Source: an uncultured Arcobacter sp.
Lineage (GTDB): Bacteria > Campylobacterota > Campylobacteria > Campylobacterales > Arcobacteraceae
Assembly (NCBI GenBank): GCA_937860115.1
Contig: CALMBI010000004.1
Coordinates: 1-30,562, forward strand
DNA length: 30,562 bases
Direction of reading: 5' to 3'
Under the pieces are notes generated by a model, which saw only the letters and a program-made list of their open reading frames with translations, had not been told where the DNA came from and made no database searches. A program made the position numbers and the translations under genes. Below, piece by piece: positions 15,768-23,682 of the stretch (positions are counted from its first letter, which is position 1; each line of letters starts with the position of its first letter).

Positions 15768-16763
15768 CTAAACTAGATCACACCCTTTTTCACCAGCAAT
15801 AATCTCTCCAATAATGTATCCATCAGTATTTGCTAAAACATCCTCTACATTAGATGGATTTACAACAAAAATCATCCCTACACCCATATTAAATGCTCTA
15901 AACATCTCATGCTCTTCTACATGTTGTCCCATAAGTTCAAATATTGGTAATACTCTTAATTTTGATTTTTCAACCTTTGCTCTTAAGTTATCTGGCAATA
16001 CTCTTGGAAGATTTTCAATAATTCCCCCACCAGTAATATGTGCTAAAGCATTGATTTTTTCTTTGTTTGCTTTGAACTCTTTTACATAGATTCGTGTTGG
16101 TTCAAGAAGTGTATCAATTAATGTTCTTCCATTGAAATCATCTTCAAATTTCATCCCTAATTTATCAAATAATAGTTTTCTAACCAAACTAAATCCATTT
16201 GAATGAACTCCTGAACTAGGAAGAGCGATAAGAATATCTCCAGCTTTTACCTCATCTATTCTATTCATTTGAGATTTTTCAGCTATCCCTACACAAAATC
16301 CAGCAAGGTCAAAGTCACCCTCTTTATACATCCCTGGCATCTCTGCAGTTTCACCACCAATAAGTGCACATTCACTTCTAATACAACCCTCAGCGATCCC
16401 TTTTACCACTTGAGTAGCTTCTTCCACTTCAAGTTTTGCTGTTGCATAGTAGTCTAGGAAAAATAATGGCTCTCCAAAATTACAAAGCAGGTCATTTGTA
16501 CACATAGCAACTAGGTCTATTCCCACTGTATCAAATTTTTTGCTATCAATTGCAAGTTTTAGTTTTGTACCTACACCATCAGTTCCAGCTAAAATAACAG
16601 GCTCTTTATATCCTTTTGGGAGTTCAAAAGCACCAGCAAATGAACCAATCCCACCAAGTACTCCAGGGATTCTTGTCGCTTTTACATATGGTTTAATATT
16701 TTCAACGAAGCTATTTCCAGCATCGATATCAACTCCAGCATCTTTATATGAAATTGTACTCAT
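15768..16763 (-). CDS. purM: Phosphoribosylformylglycinamidine cyclo-ligase (AIR synthetase)
   Basis: PurM closes the imidazole ring in the fifth step of purine synthesis. The 331-residue protein shows the ATP-binding VILAGTDGVGTKLKLA, GIDLVAMCTNDLL, ALIGGETAEMPGMY and GDILIALPSSGVHSNGFSLVRK, all typical. It carries a normal N-terminus MSTISYKDAGVDIDAG and an AAAGGA ribosome site. It is transcribed alone, convergent with the barrel gene and divergent from the acetate uptake operon, not within a pur operon. Confidence 0.96.
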   Translation of the reverse strand: MSTISYKDAGVDIDAGNSFVENIKPYVKATRIPGVLGGIGSFAGAFELPKGYKEPVILAGTDGVGTKLKLAIDSKKFDTVGIDLVAMCTNDLLCNFGEPLFFLDYYATAKLEVEEATQVVKGIAEGCIRSECALIGGETAEMPGMYKEGDFDLAGFCVGIAEKSQMNRIDEVKAGDILIALPSSGVHSNGFSLVRKLLFDKLGMKFEDDFNGRTLIDTLLEPTRIYVKEFKANKEKINALAHITGGGIIENLPRVLPDNLRAKVEKSKLRVLPIFELMGQHVEEHEMFRAFNMGVGMIFVVNPSNVEDVLANTDGYIIGEIIAGEKGCDLV

Positions 16764-16793
16764 TTCAGTAATCCTTTACTTTTCTATTTAAAG

Positions 16794-16808
16794 CGATTAT
16801 ATCCAAAA
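16794..16808 (-). promoter_or_regulatory. purM promoter
   Basis: Read on the minus strand the sequence is TTTTGGATATAATCG with TATAAT at 16801-16796. It matches the dnaA promoter (TTTTTGGATATAATC) almost base for base. The leader would be about 25 bases. Confidence 0.75.
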
Positions 16809-16888
16809 GGTGCTTAGACTTATTTTTTCAAGATTTTAGAAGAGTTTTGAAAAAAGATTCATAATAAAAACTAATATTGTTTCTATTT

Positions 16889-16953
16889 GTAACAAAAGAA
16901 AAAAAGATCACTAAAAAAGTAACAAAAATCTTACAATGCTATACAAATGCTAT
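16889..16953 (+). promoter_or_regulatory. Repeat-bearing control region of the DUF485-actP operon
   Basis: GTAACAAAA occurs at 16889-16897 and again at 16919-16927, exactly 30 bases (about three helical turns) apart. Just downstream is a tandem repeat, ACAATGCTAT then ACAAATGCTAT (16933-16953), that includes possible -10 boxes (TACAAT 16932-16937). The layout suggests a bound activator or repressor, but the regulator is unknown. Confidence 0.4.
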
Positions 16954-17001
16954 TTACAAAATTTAGACTTGCTACGAAACTAAAAAAAAGGAGAAAAAAT
17001 C

Positions 17002-17319
17002 ATGGATAAATCAATGATTGAACAAATCAAAAATAATCCAAAGTACCAAGAACTTGTTTCTAAAAGAAGTTCTTTTGCTTTAAAATTGACAATTGTTATG
17101 CTTGTAATGTATTATGCATTCATCTTAGTAATTGCATTTAACAAAAATTTACTAGGTGCTAGCTTAAGTGGTGGAGTGACTACTGTTGGGATTCCTGTTG
17201 GAATTATCATCATAGTTGTCTCTTTCATCTTAACTGGTATCTATACAAGTAGAGCAAATGGGGAGTTTGATGACTTAACAAATGCTATCAAAAAAGATGT
17301 AGCAAAGGGAGAGAAATAA
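17002..17319 (+). CDS. DUF485 (YjcH-like) small membrane protein
   Basis: A 105-residue protein with a soluble N-terminus containing NNPKYQELVSKRSSFA (the typical DUF485 opening), two transmembrane helices (about residues 29-46 and 61-80) and a charged C-terminus. This is the Escherichia coli YjcH family, nearly always encoded just before an acetate/solute:cation symporter, and thought to assist it. An AAGGAG ribosome site precedes the ATG. The last base of its stop is the first base of the actP start (TAATG). Confidence 0.88.
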   Translation: MDKSMIEQIKNNPKYQELVSKRSSFALKLTIVMLVMYYAFILVIAFNKNLLGASLSGGVTTVGIPVGIIIIVVSFILTGIYTSRANGEFDDLTNAIKKDVAKGEK

Positions 17320-19097
17320 TGAAGAAGCTTTTATTATTGTTGACATTATTTGCAGTAAGTGCTTTTGCTGCTGGTGATATGGGTGTTGAAGGACAAAGAG
17401 GGGTAAATATGGCTGCTATCACTATGTTTATTATCTTTGTAGGTGCAACATTAGGAATCACATACTGGGCTGCTAGAAGAACGAAAACTGCAAAAGATTT
17501 CTATACAGCAGGTGGAGGAATCACTGGTTTCCAAAATGGTTTAGCGATCGCTGGAGATTATATGTCTGCTGCATCATTCCTAGGAATCTCTGGAATGGTT
17601 TATATGAAAGGATATGATGGTCTTATCTATTCTATTGGTTTCCTTGTTGGTTGGCCAATTATTCTTTTCATGGTTGCAGAACAACTTAGAAATCTTGGAA
17701 AATATACATTTGCGGATGTTGCTTCTTATAGATTAAGCCAAAAAGAGATTAGAATTCTTGCTGCTGTTGGATCACTTTTAACTGTTGCATTGTATCTTAT
17801 TGCACAAATGGTTGGAGCTGGACAATTAATCAAAGTTCTTTTTGGTCTTGATTATGAGGTTGCTGTTGTACTTGTTGGGATTCTTATGATCCTTTATGTT
17901 ACATTTGGTGGGATGCTTGCAACTACTTGGGTACAAATAATTAAAGCTGTTCTTTTACTCTCTGGTGCTTCGTTTATGGCTTTAGCTGTATTATCACACT
18001 ATGGTTTCTCATTAGAGGCACTTTTTGCACATGCTGTTGATGTAAAACAAGCTCTTGGTATAAAAGCTACTGAAGCTCTTCAACTTGCTCAAGAAGCGAA
18101 TGCTACTGCTGCTATGTCTGGTGATCCAGTTGCTGCAACAAAAGCTGCTGAAGATTTAGCTAATGCTGCTAAAGCTGCTAAAGCTGCAAATATTGATATT
18201 ATGGCTCCAGGTGGACTTGTAAGTGATCCTGTTTCTGCTATCTCTTTAGGGATTGCTTTAATGTTTGGTACTGCTGGTCTTCCACATATCTTAATGAGAT
18301 TCTTTACAGTTGCTGATGCAAAAGAAGCTAGAAAATCTGTATTCTTTGCTACAGGGTTTATTGGATATTTCTATATCTTAACATTTATCATTGGATTTGG
18401 TGCTATCGTTTTAGTTTCTCAAAACCCACAATATTTTGATGAAGCTGGTAAACTTATCGGTGGAACAAATATGGCTGCTATCCACTTATCACAAGCTGTT
18501 GGTGGTGACTTATTCTTAGGATTTATCTCTGCGGTTGCGTTTGCTACAATCTTAGCGGTTGTTTCTGGACTTACACTAGCAGGTGCTTCTGCTGTTTCAC
18601 ATGACCTTTATGCAAATGTTTTTGCAAAAGATAAAGATGAAGCAAAAGAGATGAGAGTTTCTAAAATCGCTACAATTGCTCTTGGTATCATTGCAATTAT
18701 CTTAGGGATTGCATTTGAGAAACAAAATATTGCATTCATGGTTGGTCTTGCATTTGCTATTGCTGCATCTTCAAACTTCCCAGTGTTATTCCTTTCAATC
18801 TTCTGGAGTAAATTAACTACTAGAGGTGCTGTAATCGGTGGATCTTTAGGTCTTGCTGTTGCTGTTGTACTTGTGATCCTTGGGCCTGCTGTATGGGTTG
18901 ATACTTTAGGGAACAAAGAAGCGATCGTTGGAATTAAATATCCAGCTATATTCTCTGTAACAACTGCATTCATAGCAATCTGGTTCTTCTCAATTACTGA
19001 TAACTCTGAAAGAGCAAGAATTGATAAAGAAGGTTTTGAAGCTCAAAATATTAGATGTCAAACTGGTATTGGTGCTGATGGAGCAACTGCTCACTAA
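17319..19097 (+). CDS. actP: Acetate/small monocarboxylate:cation symporter (SSF family)
   Basis: The 592-residue inner-membrane transporter has a cleavable-looking N-terminal segment as in E. coli ActP. It then carries family sequence: FYTAGGGITGFQNGLAIAGDYMSAASFLGISG, IAQMVGAGQLI, and SDPVSAISLGIALMFGTAGLPHILMRFFTV. About 13 membrane helices are expected. It takes up acetate or similar acids with a cation. Unusually, residues about 238-292 form an Ala/Lys/Glu-rich, low-complexity, helix-prone loop where E. coli ActP, as I recall it, is shorter. A strong terminator follows at 19121-19150. Confidence 0.9.
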   Translation: MKKLLLLLTLFAVSAFAAGDMGVEGQRGVNMAAITMFIIFVGATLGITYWAARRTKTAKDFYTAGGGITGFQNGLAIAGDYMSAASFLGISGMVYMKGYDGLIYSIGFLVGWPIILFMVAEQLRNLGKYTFADVASYRLSQKEIRILAAVGSLLTVALYLIAQMVGAGQLIKVLFGLDYEVAVVLVGILMILYVTFGGMLATTWVQIIKAVLLLSGASFMALAVLSHYGFSLEALFAHAVDVKQALGIKATEALQLAQEANATAAMSGDPVAATKAAEDLANAAKAAKAANIDIMAPGGLVSDPVSAISLGIALMFGTAGLPHILMRFFTVADAKEARKSVFFATGFIGYFYILTFIIGFGAIVLVSQNPQYFDEAGKLIGGTNMAAIHLSQAVGGDLFLGFISAVAFATILAVVSGLTLAGASAVSHDLYANVFAKDKDEAKEMRVSKIATIALGIIAIILGIAFEKQNIAFMVGLAFAIAASSNFPVLFLSIFWSKLTTRGAVIGGSLGLAVAVVLVILGPAVWVDTLGNKEAIVGIKYPAIFSVTTAFIAIWFFSITDNSERARIDKEGFEAQNIRCQTGIGADGATAH

Positions 19098-19114
19098 GCC
19101 CACCTTCTAAAAAA

Positions 19115-19150
19115 TAAAAAAGCCCCAGAGTAAAATCTGGGGCTTTTTTT
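19115..19150 (+). terminator. Rho-independent terminator of the actP operon
   Basis: AGCCCCAGA (19121-19129) pairs perfectly with TCTGGGGCT (19136-19144) and is followed by a run of T to 19150. A stretch of A before the stem pairs with those T residues. Confidence 0.95.
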
Positions 19151-19173
19151 ATCTCTTCTTATTTGCTATGAGG

Positions 19174-19209
19174 AATAAAAAAGGCAAGATATTCAAAATA
19201 CCTTGCCTT
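19174..19209 (-). terminator. Rho-independent terminator of purT
   Basis: On the minus strand AAGGCAAG (19209-19202) pairs with CTTGCCTT (19188-19181) and runs into T residues, 22 bases after the purT stop. It faces the actP terminator. Confidence 0.85.
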
Positions 19210-19230
19210 CAATATAAGATTTATTAGTAG

Positions 19231-20397
19231 TTATTCAGTGATTTTAGAAATCAACTCTTTTGCATTGTTTAAAGCTACTTCTGAACTCTCTTTATCAAAA
19301 GTAAGTGCTACTGCCATTCTTCTTCCAATATGAGTTTGTGGTTTACCAAATACCCTTACAAAAGAGTTTTTTGTAAAGAGTGTATTATCAATATCTATAG
19401 CAGGTATAAATGTATCTGTTGTACTTTTATAAGCTGCACTAGCACCTGCTCCATAAGTGATAAAATCAAGTGGAAGTCCTAAAACTGCCCTTACATGAAG
19501 TGCAAATTCACTTTGAGATTGAGTAATCAAAGTAACCATCCCAGTATCGTGTGGTCTTGGACTTACTTCACTAAAATAAACATCATCACCTTTTACAAAA
19601 AGTTCAACTCCAAAAAGTCCTCTTCCACCTAGTCCATCAGTGATTTTTTGAGCAATCTCTATAGCTTTATTTTTTGCTATTTCGCTCATCTGCATTGGTT
19701 GCCAAGAAAAGATATAATCTCCATCTTTTTGGATATGCCCAATTGGCTCACAAAAAACTGTTCCCGTTTCATTTCGCACAGTTAAAAGGGTAATCTCATA
19801 GTCAAAAGTGATAAACTCCTCAACGATAAGTTCACTTGCATCTCCCCTTGCTTCTTTTGCAAGTTCCCATGATTTTTCTAAATCTTCGCTACTTCTAGCT
19901 ACACTTTGTCCATGTCCACTACTACTCATAACTGGTTTAATTACACAAGGAAATCCCATAAGATTTGCAGCTTCTTTTAATCCTTCAAAAGTTGTAACAA
20001 ATTTATATCCACTTGCAGGAAGTTGCAACTCTTCACAAGCAAATACTCTGATATTTTTTCTGTTCATTGTTTTATTTACAGCTTCTGCATTTGGAATCAC
20101 ATGAAATCCATCTTTTTCTGCCTCAAAAAGAGCAGCTATACTTATAGCCTCAACTTCTGGTAAAATAAAATCTGGTTTCTCTTTTCTTATCACATCAAGA
20201 AGTTGCTCTTCATTTTTCATATTGACTACATACGATCTATTTGCCACAAGGTGAGCTGGTGCATTTGCATAACTATCAACTGCAACTGTCTCAATCCCTA
20301 ATCTTTGTGCTTCAATAACCACTTCTTTTCCAAGTTCTCCACTTCCAAGAAGCATAATTTTTGTACTATTTGCTTTTAATGGTGCTGTAAATTTCAT
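19231..20397 (-). CDS. purT: Formate-dependent phosphoribosylglycinamide formyltransferase
   Basis: PurT is an ATP-grasp enzyme that makes FGAR from GAR, ATP and formate, replacing folate-dependent PurN. The 388-residue protein has KIMLLGSGELGKEVVIEAQRLG, EVEAISIAALFEAEKDG, PCVIKPVMSSSGHGQS (ATP-grasp lysine loop), ELIVEEFITFDYEITLL, and the metal-binding FGVELFVKGDDVYFSEVSPRPHDTGMVT. I start it at ATG 20397, which has an AAAAAGGA ribosome site 5 bases upstream. An upstream in-frame start at 20442 would lie in the promoter. Use of formate suits a formate-rich or formate-oxidising lifestyle. Confidence 0.95.
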   Translation of the reverse strand: MKFTAPLKANSTKIMLLGSGELGKEVVIEAQRLGIETVAVDSYANAPAHLVANRSYVVNMKNEEQLLDVIRKEKPDFILPEVEAISIAALFEAEKDGFHVIPNAEAVNKTMNRKNIRVFACEELQLPASGYKFVTTFEGLKEAANLMGFPCVIKPVMSSSGHGQSVARSSEDLEKSWELAKEARGDASELIVEEFITFDYEITLLTVRNETGTVFCEPIGHIQKDGDYIFSWQPMQMSEIAKNKAIEIAQKITDGLGGRGLFGVELFVKGDDVYFSEVSPRPHDTGMVTLITQSQSEFALHVRAVLGLPLDFITYGAGASAAYKSTTDTFIPAIDIDNTLFTKNSFVRVFGKPQTHIGRRMAVALTFDKESSEVALNNAKELISKITE

Positions 20398-20429
20398 ATT
20401 TTTCCTTTTTATTTCTATAAATATATGGC

Positions 20430-20445
20430 TTAATTGTACCAAAAA
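20430..20445 (-). promoter_or_regulatory. purT promoter
   Basis: The minus strand reads TTTTTTGGTACAATTA with a TACAAT -10 box at 20438-20433, the same TTTGG-plus-box pattern as dnaA and purM. The leader would be about 30 bases. Confidence 0.6.
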
Positions 20446-20464
20446 ATAGCTCTATTTTAGGAGT

Positions 20465-20478
20465 TAATCACTATAATC
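20465..20478 (+). promoter_or_regulatory. hemD promoter
   Basis: TAATCACTATAATC has a perfect TATAAT at 20472-20477. The start site is expected near 20484, immediately before an ATG at 20485 that opens an 8-codon frame (MNLRTLQR) ending across the hemD ATG. Confidence 0.6.
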
Positions 20479-20507
20479 AACCAAATGAATTTAAGGACTT
20501 TACAACG

Positions 20508-21143
20508 ATGAATATCTATCTTTTAGGAGATAAAAGCGTACCACCTGCTCTAAATTTACCAATGTTAGAGATACAATACCTCTCTCCTTCGATAGATTTA
20601 GAATTGTATGATGCACTTATTTTTACATCTAAAAATGGTATTTTTGGAATAGATAACATAACCTCTCTATGGAAAGAGAAAAATTCTTATGCAATAGCTT
20701 TACAAACAGCCAAAATTATTGATGAATGTAATGGAAAATTAGCTTTTATAGGTGAAAAAGGTCATGGAGATGCGTTTGCAAAAGAGTTAATTCCTCATCT
20801 AAAAAATAAAAAAGCTTTATATATTAGAGGAAAAGAGGTAGTATCCAATTTGGTTACCATTTTAAAAGAAAATGATATTGTTTGTGATGAACTTATCGTC
20901 TATGAAACTATTTGCAAAAAATATGAAAATAAACAATCTCTTCCAAAAGATTCTATTATTATTTTTTCCTCTCCTTCGACTATAAAATGTTTCTTGGAAA
21001 ATTATAGTTGGGATGAAAATTTTAGAGCTATAGCAATTGGGAATACAACTGCAAAATATTTTCCACCACATATTAAGCCAATTATTTCAGATTTCACATC
21101 ACTTGAAAGTTGTGTCAAAAAAGCAATTGAGGTATTATCTTAA
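20508..21143 (+). CDS. hemD: Uroporphyrinogen-III synthase
   Basis: HemD cyclises hydroxymethylbilane with inversion of ring D, on the way to haem and sirohaem. The family is poorly conserved, but the 211-residue product fits. YDALIFTSKNGIFGI matches the early TS-N-V motif, KKALYIRGKEVVSNLVTILKE the mid-domain RG segment, and DSIIIFSSPSTIKCFLE plus RAIAIGNTTAKY the two C-terminal motifs. AAGGA lies about 10 bases before the ATG. It leads a short operon with a zinc-ribbon protein (3-base gap) and thyX. Confidence 0.85.
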   Translation: MNIYLLGDKSVPPALNLPMLEIQYLSPSIDLELYDALIFTSKNGIFGIDNITSLWKEKNSYAIALQTAKIIDECNGKLAFIGEKGHGDAFAKELIPHLKNKKALYIRGKEVVSNLVTILKENDIVCDELIVYETICKKYENKQSLPKDSIIIFSSPSTIKCFLENYSWDENFRAIAIGNTTAKYFPPHIKPIISDFTSLESCVKKAIEVLS

Positions 21144-21146
21144 ATT

Positions 21147-21530
21147 ATGGCTAGTGTTGGAAAATGTCCTTATTGTAAAAACGGTATCATTTCCTATGAA
21201 AAAAAAGTCGTTCGCGGAAAAAATACAAAAGTGTACACTTGCTCAAATGCTTCTTGGAAGAGTGAAGATGGAGAGATGTTTGAACTCTCACCAACCGCAA
21301 CCTGCTCTTTTCGTATTTGGGGAAATGCTCTTTTAAAATGGGGCAAAAAAGGGATTGGACCAAATGAAGTAAAAAATCTTCTTAGTGGCAAAGATGTTGT
21401 TGTAAGACTTTTTAGTTACCACACAAAAAAAGAGTATTTCAAATATATCACACTTGATAGAGAATATGGGATAAGTGTCCTTTGGGATTTGGAAGTAGAA
21501 AATGAGTATAATAAAGAAAATGAAGAATAG
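21147..21530 (+). CDS. Zinc-ribbon protein resembling topoisomerase C-terminal modules
   Basis: This 127-residue protein begins with CPYC (Cys7, Cys10) and carries two further cysteines at about 32 and 53 (VYTCSNASW, TATCSFRIWG), giving a CX2C-X21-C-X20-C pattern that could hold zinc. The following WGNALLKWGKKGIGPNEVKNLLSGKDVVVRLFS looks like the C-terminal repeat unit of type IA topoisomerases (small hydrophobic strand, then a helix, then LL-GK-V). No toprim or catalytic domain is present. It may be a stand-alone nucleic-acid-binding module. Function is unknown; it sits between hemD and thyX with gaps of 3 and 9 bases. Confidence 0.6.
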   Translation: MASVGKCPYCKNGIISYEKKVVRGKNTKVYTCSNASWKSEDGEMFELSPTATCSFRIWGNALLKWGKKGIGPNEVKNLLSGKDVVVRLFSYHTKKEYFKYITLDREYGISVLWDLEVENEYNKENEE

Positions 21531-21539
21531 GGAAATAAT

Positions 21540-22223
21540 ATGAAAGTTGAATTATTACAACACTCGTCATTAGCTATCTGTGCTACTGCGATAAGAACAT
21601 GTTGGCAAAGTTTTGATAAAAGTGATAATGGTGGACCAGCTGATTGTGCACTTATAGATAGGGTAGGAAATAAGTTTAAACATGCTTCAACATTAGAACA
21701 TCTCACATATACATTTTATATTAGTGGAATAAGTCGAGCACTATTGCAAGAATTAGCAAGACACAGAATGGCATCTCCAAGTGTAAAATCTACAAGATAT
21801 ACACTCAAAGAATTAAAAGATGAGATAAGTTTTACAGATGGTATGTCGATGATAGAGCTTAAAGAAAAATATCAAAATCCAGCTGAAGTGTATGCAGACA
21901 AACATATGTTAAGAGCATCTAAATATCTTGTATGGAGTGGTGTCTTAGGTGTTGATTTTGCTTCTGTTGTAGCATTAGAAAATCTTAGACTTATGCTCCT
22001 TGATGGTGTGAGCAATGATAGAGCAAAGTATTGTTTGCCAGAATCTTATAAGACTGAACTTACATGGACAATCAATGCAAGATCTTTACAAAATTTTATA
22101 GCTCTAAGAAGTAGTAAAAGTGCCCTTTGGGAGATTCAAGATTTAGCAAAAACAATTTTCGAAGTATTGCCGCAAGAGCATAAATATCTCTTTGAAAACT
22201 GCGTTCATGAAGAGGAACATTAA
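21540..22223 (+). CDS. thyX: FAD-dependent thymidylate synthase
   Basis: ThyX methylates dUMP using methylenetetrahydrofolate and FADH2. The defining signature RHRxxSxxxxSxR is present exactly as RHRMASPSVKSTR at residues 74-86, followed by RYTLKEL. HASTLEHLTYTFYISGISRALLQEL precedes it, and PESYKTELTWTINARSLQNFIALRSS near the C-terminus is the nucleotide-binding region. At 227 residues it is a normal ThyX. It ends the hemD operon, just before a bidirectional hairpin. Confidence 0.96.
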   Translation: MKVELLQHSSLAICATAIRTCWQSFDKSDNGGPADCALIDRVGNKFKHASTLEHLTYTFYISGISRALLQELARHRMASPSVKSTRYTLKELKDEISFTDGMSMIELKEKYQNPAEVYADKHMLRASKYLVWSGVLGVDFASVVALENLRLMLLDGVSNDRAKYCLPESYKTELTWTINARSLQNFIALRSSKSALWEIQDLAKTIFEVLPQEHKYLFENCVHEEEH

Positions 22224-22246
22224 AAAGAAGTGAAGACTTCTTTTTA
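22222..22246. terminator. Bidirectional terminator between thyX and the response regulator
   Basis: AAAAAGAAGT (22222-22231) pairs perfectly with ACTTCTTTTT (22236-22245). A-tract and T-tract ends make it work from both sides of this convergent pair. Confidence 0.85.
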
Positions 22247-22248
22247 AA

Positions 22249-22896
22249 TCAAGCTGTATATACTATATAGCCATTTGAGCTATGATTTTCAATAATATTG
22301 CAAGGGATTTTTTTTCTTAGTTTTGCAACTAATTGTCTTACATGCCCATTTTTAAAACTTTCACCCCAAACATAATCTTCAATTTGTTCATTTGAAACAA
22401 TGTTATTTGCATTTTTAATCAAGATCTCTAATAAGAGTAATTCTTTGTTAGTTAATCTAATCTCTTCATCACCATAAACAAAAACTTGTTTATCTCTATT
22501 GTAAAAAGATAATTCACAGTTTTTAAATTTAACATTACCGATAGGTATTTTAAGAGTATGTTTTATTTTTGCAATAATCTCTCTAATATCAAATGGTTTT
22601 TTAATATAATCTATACATCCAATATCGTATGCTTTGATAATTGTCTGTATATCTATATCTGCACTCATAATAAAAATATTTGCTTCTTTATAAATTTTTT
22701 TAATCTCTTTTACCAACTCTATTCCGTTCACGTTTGGTAAATTGATATCTACTATAAATAAGTCATACGTTTTATCTATGTTTTCAAATGCAGTTTTACC
22801 ATCATCAAAAGAGGTTACCGAATAACCAAGACTTGAAAAAGTCATTGTTATTGCTTCATTTAATAAAACATCATCTTCTACTAAAAAAATTTTCAT
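22249..22896 (-). CDS. Orphan OmpR/PhoB-type response regulator
   Basis: A 215-residue two-domain regulator. The receiver (about 1-115) has acidic pocket residues in LVEDDVL, the phospho-acceptor Asp50 in FIVDINLPN, and the conserved lysine in YIKKPF. The C-terminal winged helix (about 125-215) has LTNKELLLLEILIKNANNIVS and a recognition helix in NGHVRQLVAKLRKKI. No kinase gene adjoins it. A TATAAT box at 22907-22902 on the minus strand ends 5 bases before the ATG, suggesting a leaderless transcript; AAAAGG lies too far upstream for a good ribosome site. Target genes are unknown. Confidence 0.88.
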   Translation of the reverse strand: MKIFLVEDDVLLNEAITMTFSSLGYSVTSFDDGKTAFENIDKTYDLFIVDINLPNVNGIELVKEIKKIYKEANIFIMSADIDIQTIIKAYDIGCIDYIKKPFDIREIIAKIKHTLKIPIGNVKFKNCELSFYNRDKQVFVYGDEEIRLTNKELLLLEILIKNANNIVSNEQIEDYVWGESFKNGHVRQLVAKLRKKIPCNIIENHSSNGYIVYTA

Positions 22897-22950
22897 GATT
22901 TATTATATCCTTTTAATGTAATATTTATGTAACTTTTCTTTTATTTAGCA

Positions 22951-23418
22951 CTATTTTAATCTTTGAGCATGTGTTAATCCAACAGCTATGGCATCTGTAA
23001 CATCAAATGGCTTTATCTCTTGCTTTAGATTTAAAAGTCTTTTGACCATAAATGAAACTTGTTCTTTTGTTGCTTTTCCATTTCCTGTAACAGCTTTTTT
23101 TACTTGAAGTGGAGTGTATTCATAAAAATTTCCAAAATCTTGTAATAGTTTTAACGTAATAGCACCTCTAAATTGGGCAAGTTTTATAACTGTTTTTGGA
23201 TTAAAAGCATAAAACATATCCTCCATTGCAACCTCACTTATCTCATGATTTTTAACCACCAAATCAAAACCTTCAATAAATTCTACTATCTGTTCTTGTA
23301 AAACTCTTGATTTCATTTTAATAAGGCCTGCTTCTATTAGTTTTGGTTTTTTATTTATCACTTCTAGTATGCAATAACCACAATTTATACTACCTGGATC
23401 TATACTCAATATTTTCAT
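22951..23418 (-). CDS. ruvC: Holliday junction resolvase RuvC
   Basis: RuvC is the endonuclease that resolves Holliday junctions with RuvAB. The 155-residue protein shows the acidic active-site set: Asp7 in ILSIDPGSINCGYCILE, Glu in VAMEDMFYAFNPKTVIKLAQFRG, and the C-terminal pair in PFDVTDAIAVGLTHAQ. Length is normal. It is transcribed away from the origin, with the dnaA-side DnaA boxes lying just beyond its start codon; ruvC-dnaA adjacency is typical of Campylobacterota. Confidence 0.95.
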   Translation of the reverse strand: MKILSIDPGSINCGYCILEVINKKPKLIEAGLIKMKSRVLQEQIVEFIEGFDLVVKNHEISEVAMEDMFYAFNPKTVIKLAQFRGAITLKLLQDFGNFYEYTPLQVKKAVTGNGKATKEQVSFMVKRLLNLKQEIKPFDVTDAIAVGLTHAQRLK

Positions 23419-23442
23419 AAAGAAAATTGTATCAAAAAAATA

Positions 23443-23570
23443 ATATTCACTCCTTTAGAAAAAGTTTTTCACATAAAAAAGCCTAAACCAATTGTTTATT
23501 TTAAAATAGTTTTTCACACTTTGTTAGAGGAAATTCACTTTTTCACATAATTTTATTCACGTTATTCACA
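23443..23570 (+). other. oriC1: oriC part 1: DnaA-box cluster upstream of dnaA
   Basis: Seven DnaA-box-like nonamers lie in one orientation: ATATTCACT 23443-23451, TTTTTCACA 23465-23473, TTTTTCACA 23510-23518, AAATTCACT 23531-23539, TTTTTCACA 23539-23547, TTATTCACG 23553-23561 and TTATTCACA 23562-23570. The last two abut with no spacer. They share the TTCAC core of epsilonproteobacterial DnaA boxes (H. pylori TCATTCACN). Confidence 0.85.
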
Positions 23571-23682
23571 TTTATTGTAACTCAAAAATAGAGATACTTT
23601 TACGTATCATGTTATAGAGTCAAAAAGTTAAGATAAACTCCTAATTTATTATGTTTGTTCTTATGACAACTCTTAATTGATT

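Noticed and set aside
20398..20442. Upstream start for purT giving 15 extra residues
   Set aside because: The segment contains the promoter -10 box and the AAAAAGGA ribosome site of ATG 20397.
23571..23682. Search for a second DnaA-trio after the upstream box cluster
   Set aside because: No run of GAT/AAT triplets follows box 23562-23570 on either strand; the trio is seen only between dnaA and dnaN.
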